From the NCBI GenBank assembly GCA_012932865.1, contig SAXG01000187.1, positions 1 through 10,000 on the forward strand: DNA of 10,000 bases, given 5' to 3'. Made by a program: the position numbers and the translations under genes. The notes under the pieces were generated by a model. The model worked only from the letters and a program-made list of their open reading frames with translations, had not been told where the DNA came from and searched no databases. Every line of letters begins with the position of its first letter. Position 1 is the stretch's first letter. Of this stretch, positions 8,320 to 10,000 are shown piece by piece. This DNA is from Amylostereum areolatum. Taxonomy: Eukaryota; Basidiomycota; Agaricomycetes; Russulales; Stereaceae.

Positions 8320-8410
8320 ACTCGTATTAGGTGTTGGCTAATGCCAATAAATTTATAAATTTAAATTAATAATAGTGCAGTACTGGGATAGGAAGTTGCT
8401 ATCCTAGCGA
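8320..8410. other. Small AT island with a palindrome and a stem-loop
   Basis: This short island departs from the surrounding purine bias. It contains a 14-bp perfect palindrome AAATTTATAAATTT at 8349-8362 and, 20 nt later, a 9-bp hairpin (8383-8407). No gene is recognisable next to it. Confidence 0.5.
8383..8407 (+). repeat. Stem-loop: 9-bp stem, 7-nt loop
   Basis: CTGGGATAG (8383-8391) pairs with CTATCCTAG (8399-8407) through eight Watson-Crick pairs and one G-T pair, closing the loop gaagttg. No T run follows on the + strand, so it does not look like an intrinsic terminator. It is the best-formed hairpin I found in the distal part, but chance cannot be excluded. Confidence 0.4.
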
Positions 8411-10000
8411 CACAGGAAGCTACAAGAGTGGGAAAGGGGTGATGTGGAGAGACTTCTTAAACTTAAACAGCAGCAAAGGGGTAAACAAGGGAACAAAAAC
8501 AAAAAAGAAAGTATGTAGTCAATGTGGTGTTTACCAGGGGGTAAAGTTGAAAGGGGGGATGGGATAGAGGGATCAAATGAGGGAGAAAAAAAGAAAGATA
8601 AAGAAGGGACAGTTAAAAAGTGGAAAAGAAGGGGGGGGGCCACAAGGTAAGCAACGGAGCAGAACTAGTGGAAGATTTAAGTAAACCTTAAAAGTCTCTC
8701 CGGGACGTACACAGGTGAGAGGGTGGAAGTGGAAACGTAAAAGGAGATAATGCGCAAGTTCAAGCGAGGGAAGAGGGGAGGAATAGAGTAAAGAAGGACC
8801 GCGAAAAACCCATGTTAAATACCACTGGCAGGTTGGTAATAGATAGATTAGAAAAGGATGTAAGAAGACAAAACTAAAAGGAAAAAGCGGCGAGGGAGAG
8901 AAGAAAGAACTCAATGCGCCGCCAAATGATGAGCCGGAAGTAGCTAATAAAATGACAAATCCGAAAAGACATAAGAAAGGAAAGGGGAAAGGAAATAGAA
9001 AAGGATATGTTTTAAAGAAGACCAAGAGCGAAGCGGACTATAGGGAAGGCGGGGTAAGGGGAGGGAGGGGAGAAACCAGAAGGGGCGAACCCATTGCAAG
9101 GAGATCCGCGACAAGAAGTAGAGAGAGACCTATCCTACGTGTAAAACTGGTAGAAATAATCAACAGGTATTGAGAACCTCCGAGCAAGCAAGATTGTACC
9201 AGGGAAAACAGGTAATAAAAGGTTCTGCCGACGAAGGGGGCAGGAAGGCGTCAATGAAAGAAAAGATGTGGGATGAGAGGGCAAAAGAGAGCCGAAAACG
9301 AGGGGCGCCGCGAAAGGAGAAAGGAAACATGGGAAGAAGGGAATGAAGAGAGGAAACTAAGGCAATCCAGCAGCGTCTAGGAAAGAAAGAGTAAACTGAG
9401 AGGTGTAAGAGAAGGAATACCCCAAAAATCAGACCACCGACCGACAAGAAGCCGAAAGCAATCCAAAAAAGACAAGAAAGGCGAAGGACAGAAGGGGGGA
9501 GAAGCACGGAAGGACGTGGCGGGCATAAGAAAGGTAAAATGGCACAGCTGGGGCCTGAGGGGACAGGTGTCAAAAAATACAAGGAGGATGAAGCGGAAGG
9601 AATAAAAGGCCTGTTAAACCTGCGGGTGAACGCCTCAGAAAAATGGCATCAGGACCAACAAAACAGGTACCAGACTAGTCTGGGAGTAAAGCGGGACGAG
9701 AAGAGCCCCGGGAAGCAAGGGGGGGGGCGAAAAGAGGAAAATCCTACGAACAGGCGGGTAAGGGACAGGTAAAAAGTGTCGTAATCCCCCAATGTGCTGA
9801 CATCTTGGTTGAGCTCAACTTAGGTCTACACGCCAGCGCCTAAAAAGAGAAAGGCGGGAAAAAGGGCAGGAGAAAGGACAGGGCAGGGAAGCACAGGAAT
9901 TGACGGTAAGCCACAGCCAGACCAGATAGCCGATGGCGAGAATGGGGGGGGATACCGATAAGGCGGTGGTGACTCCTTTTGTAACTAAACCCACGTTGCG
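8411..10000. other. Purine-rich non-coding stretch to window end, no recognisable gene
   Basis: A/G-rich sequence with moderate bias; 45 of 60 bases at 9541-9600 are purines. The last ~220 bases become more balanced and include a 12-bp palindrome GTTGAGCTCAAC at 9808-9819. Reverse-strand frames (9025-8573, 9582-9160) and + strand Arg/Lys/Gly-rich frames (8952-9173, 9539-9772) look like composition artefacts and match no family I recognise. No RNA gene, array or transposon is seen. Confidence 0.65.

Noticed and set aside
8573..9582. Reverse-strand frames of 150 and 140 codons with hydrophobic stretches
   Set aside because: Phe/Leu/Pro/Ser content follows from pyrimidine codons; no recognisable membrane-protein family.
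1737..10000. CRISPR array, tandem satellite or phage/transposon remnant
   Set aside because: No regularly spaced repeats, no terminal inverted repeats and no transposase, integrase or Cas-like proteins were seen on either strand.

Overview
Only the first ~1.74 kb can be read as biology with confidence. It is fungal mitochondrial DNA: AT-rich, with TGA read as tryptophan at four conserved nad5 positions (translation table 4), and it carries nad4L followed 14 nt later by nad5. The wording of the Nad5 protein looks most like basidiomycete mitochondria, but that lineage call comes from family memory and was not searched.

Layout. Positions 1-587 are a T/A-rich non-coding leader with two clear dyad symmetries and weak promoter-like nonamers. 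Positions 588-854 are a complete nad4L of 88 codons. Positions 869-1736 are the 5' part of nad5, about 289 codons of a protein that is normally roughly 650-700 residues. The reading frame slips in an 8-T run at 1723-1730, and recognisable homology stops at about 1736.

From about 1737 to 10000 the sequence changes abruptly. The + strand becomes overwhelmingly purine: 53 of 60 bases at 3541-3600 are A or G, whereas the nad5 block 1441-1500 is 45/60 A+T with 25 T. G homopolymers reach 16 and 17 bases. I recognise no gene, tRNA, rRNA, intron core, tandem array or mobile element there. The long antisense reading frames are proline/serine/phenylalanine-rich composition shadows, open in several frames at once. 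Base use is patchy: most purine-biased at 1737-4930, nearly balanced around 5290-5540, AT- and T-rich in islands between about 5790 and 7330, then purine-biased again to the end with a small AT island near 8320-8410.

Nad4L and Nad5 are adjacent membrane-arm subunits of respiratory complex I and were probably co-transcribed. The best explanation for the remaining 8.3 kb is a low-quality or artefactual contig extension, for example poorly corrected long-read sequence joined to a mitochondrial contig. A genuine, extremely strand-asymmetric purine tract or a rearrangement breakpoint inside nad5 is the less likely alternative. I found no convincing new biological system. The junction and the asymmetric block are what deserve checking.
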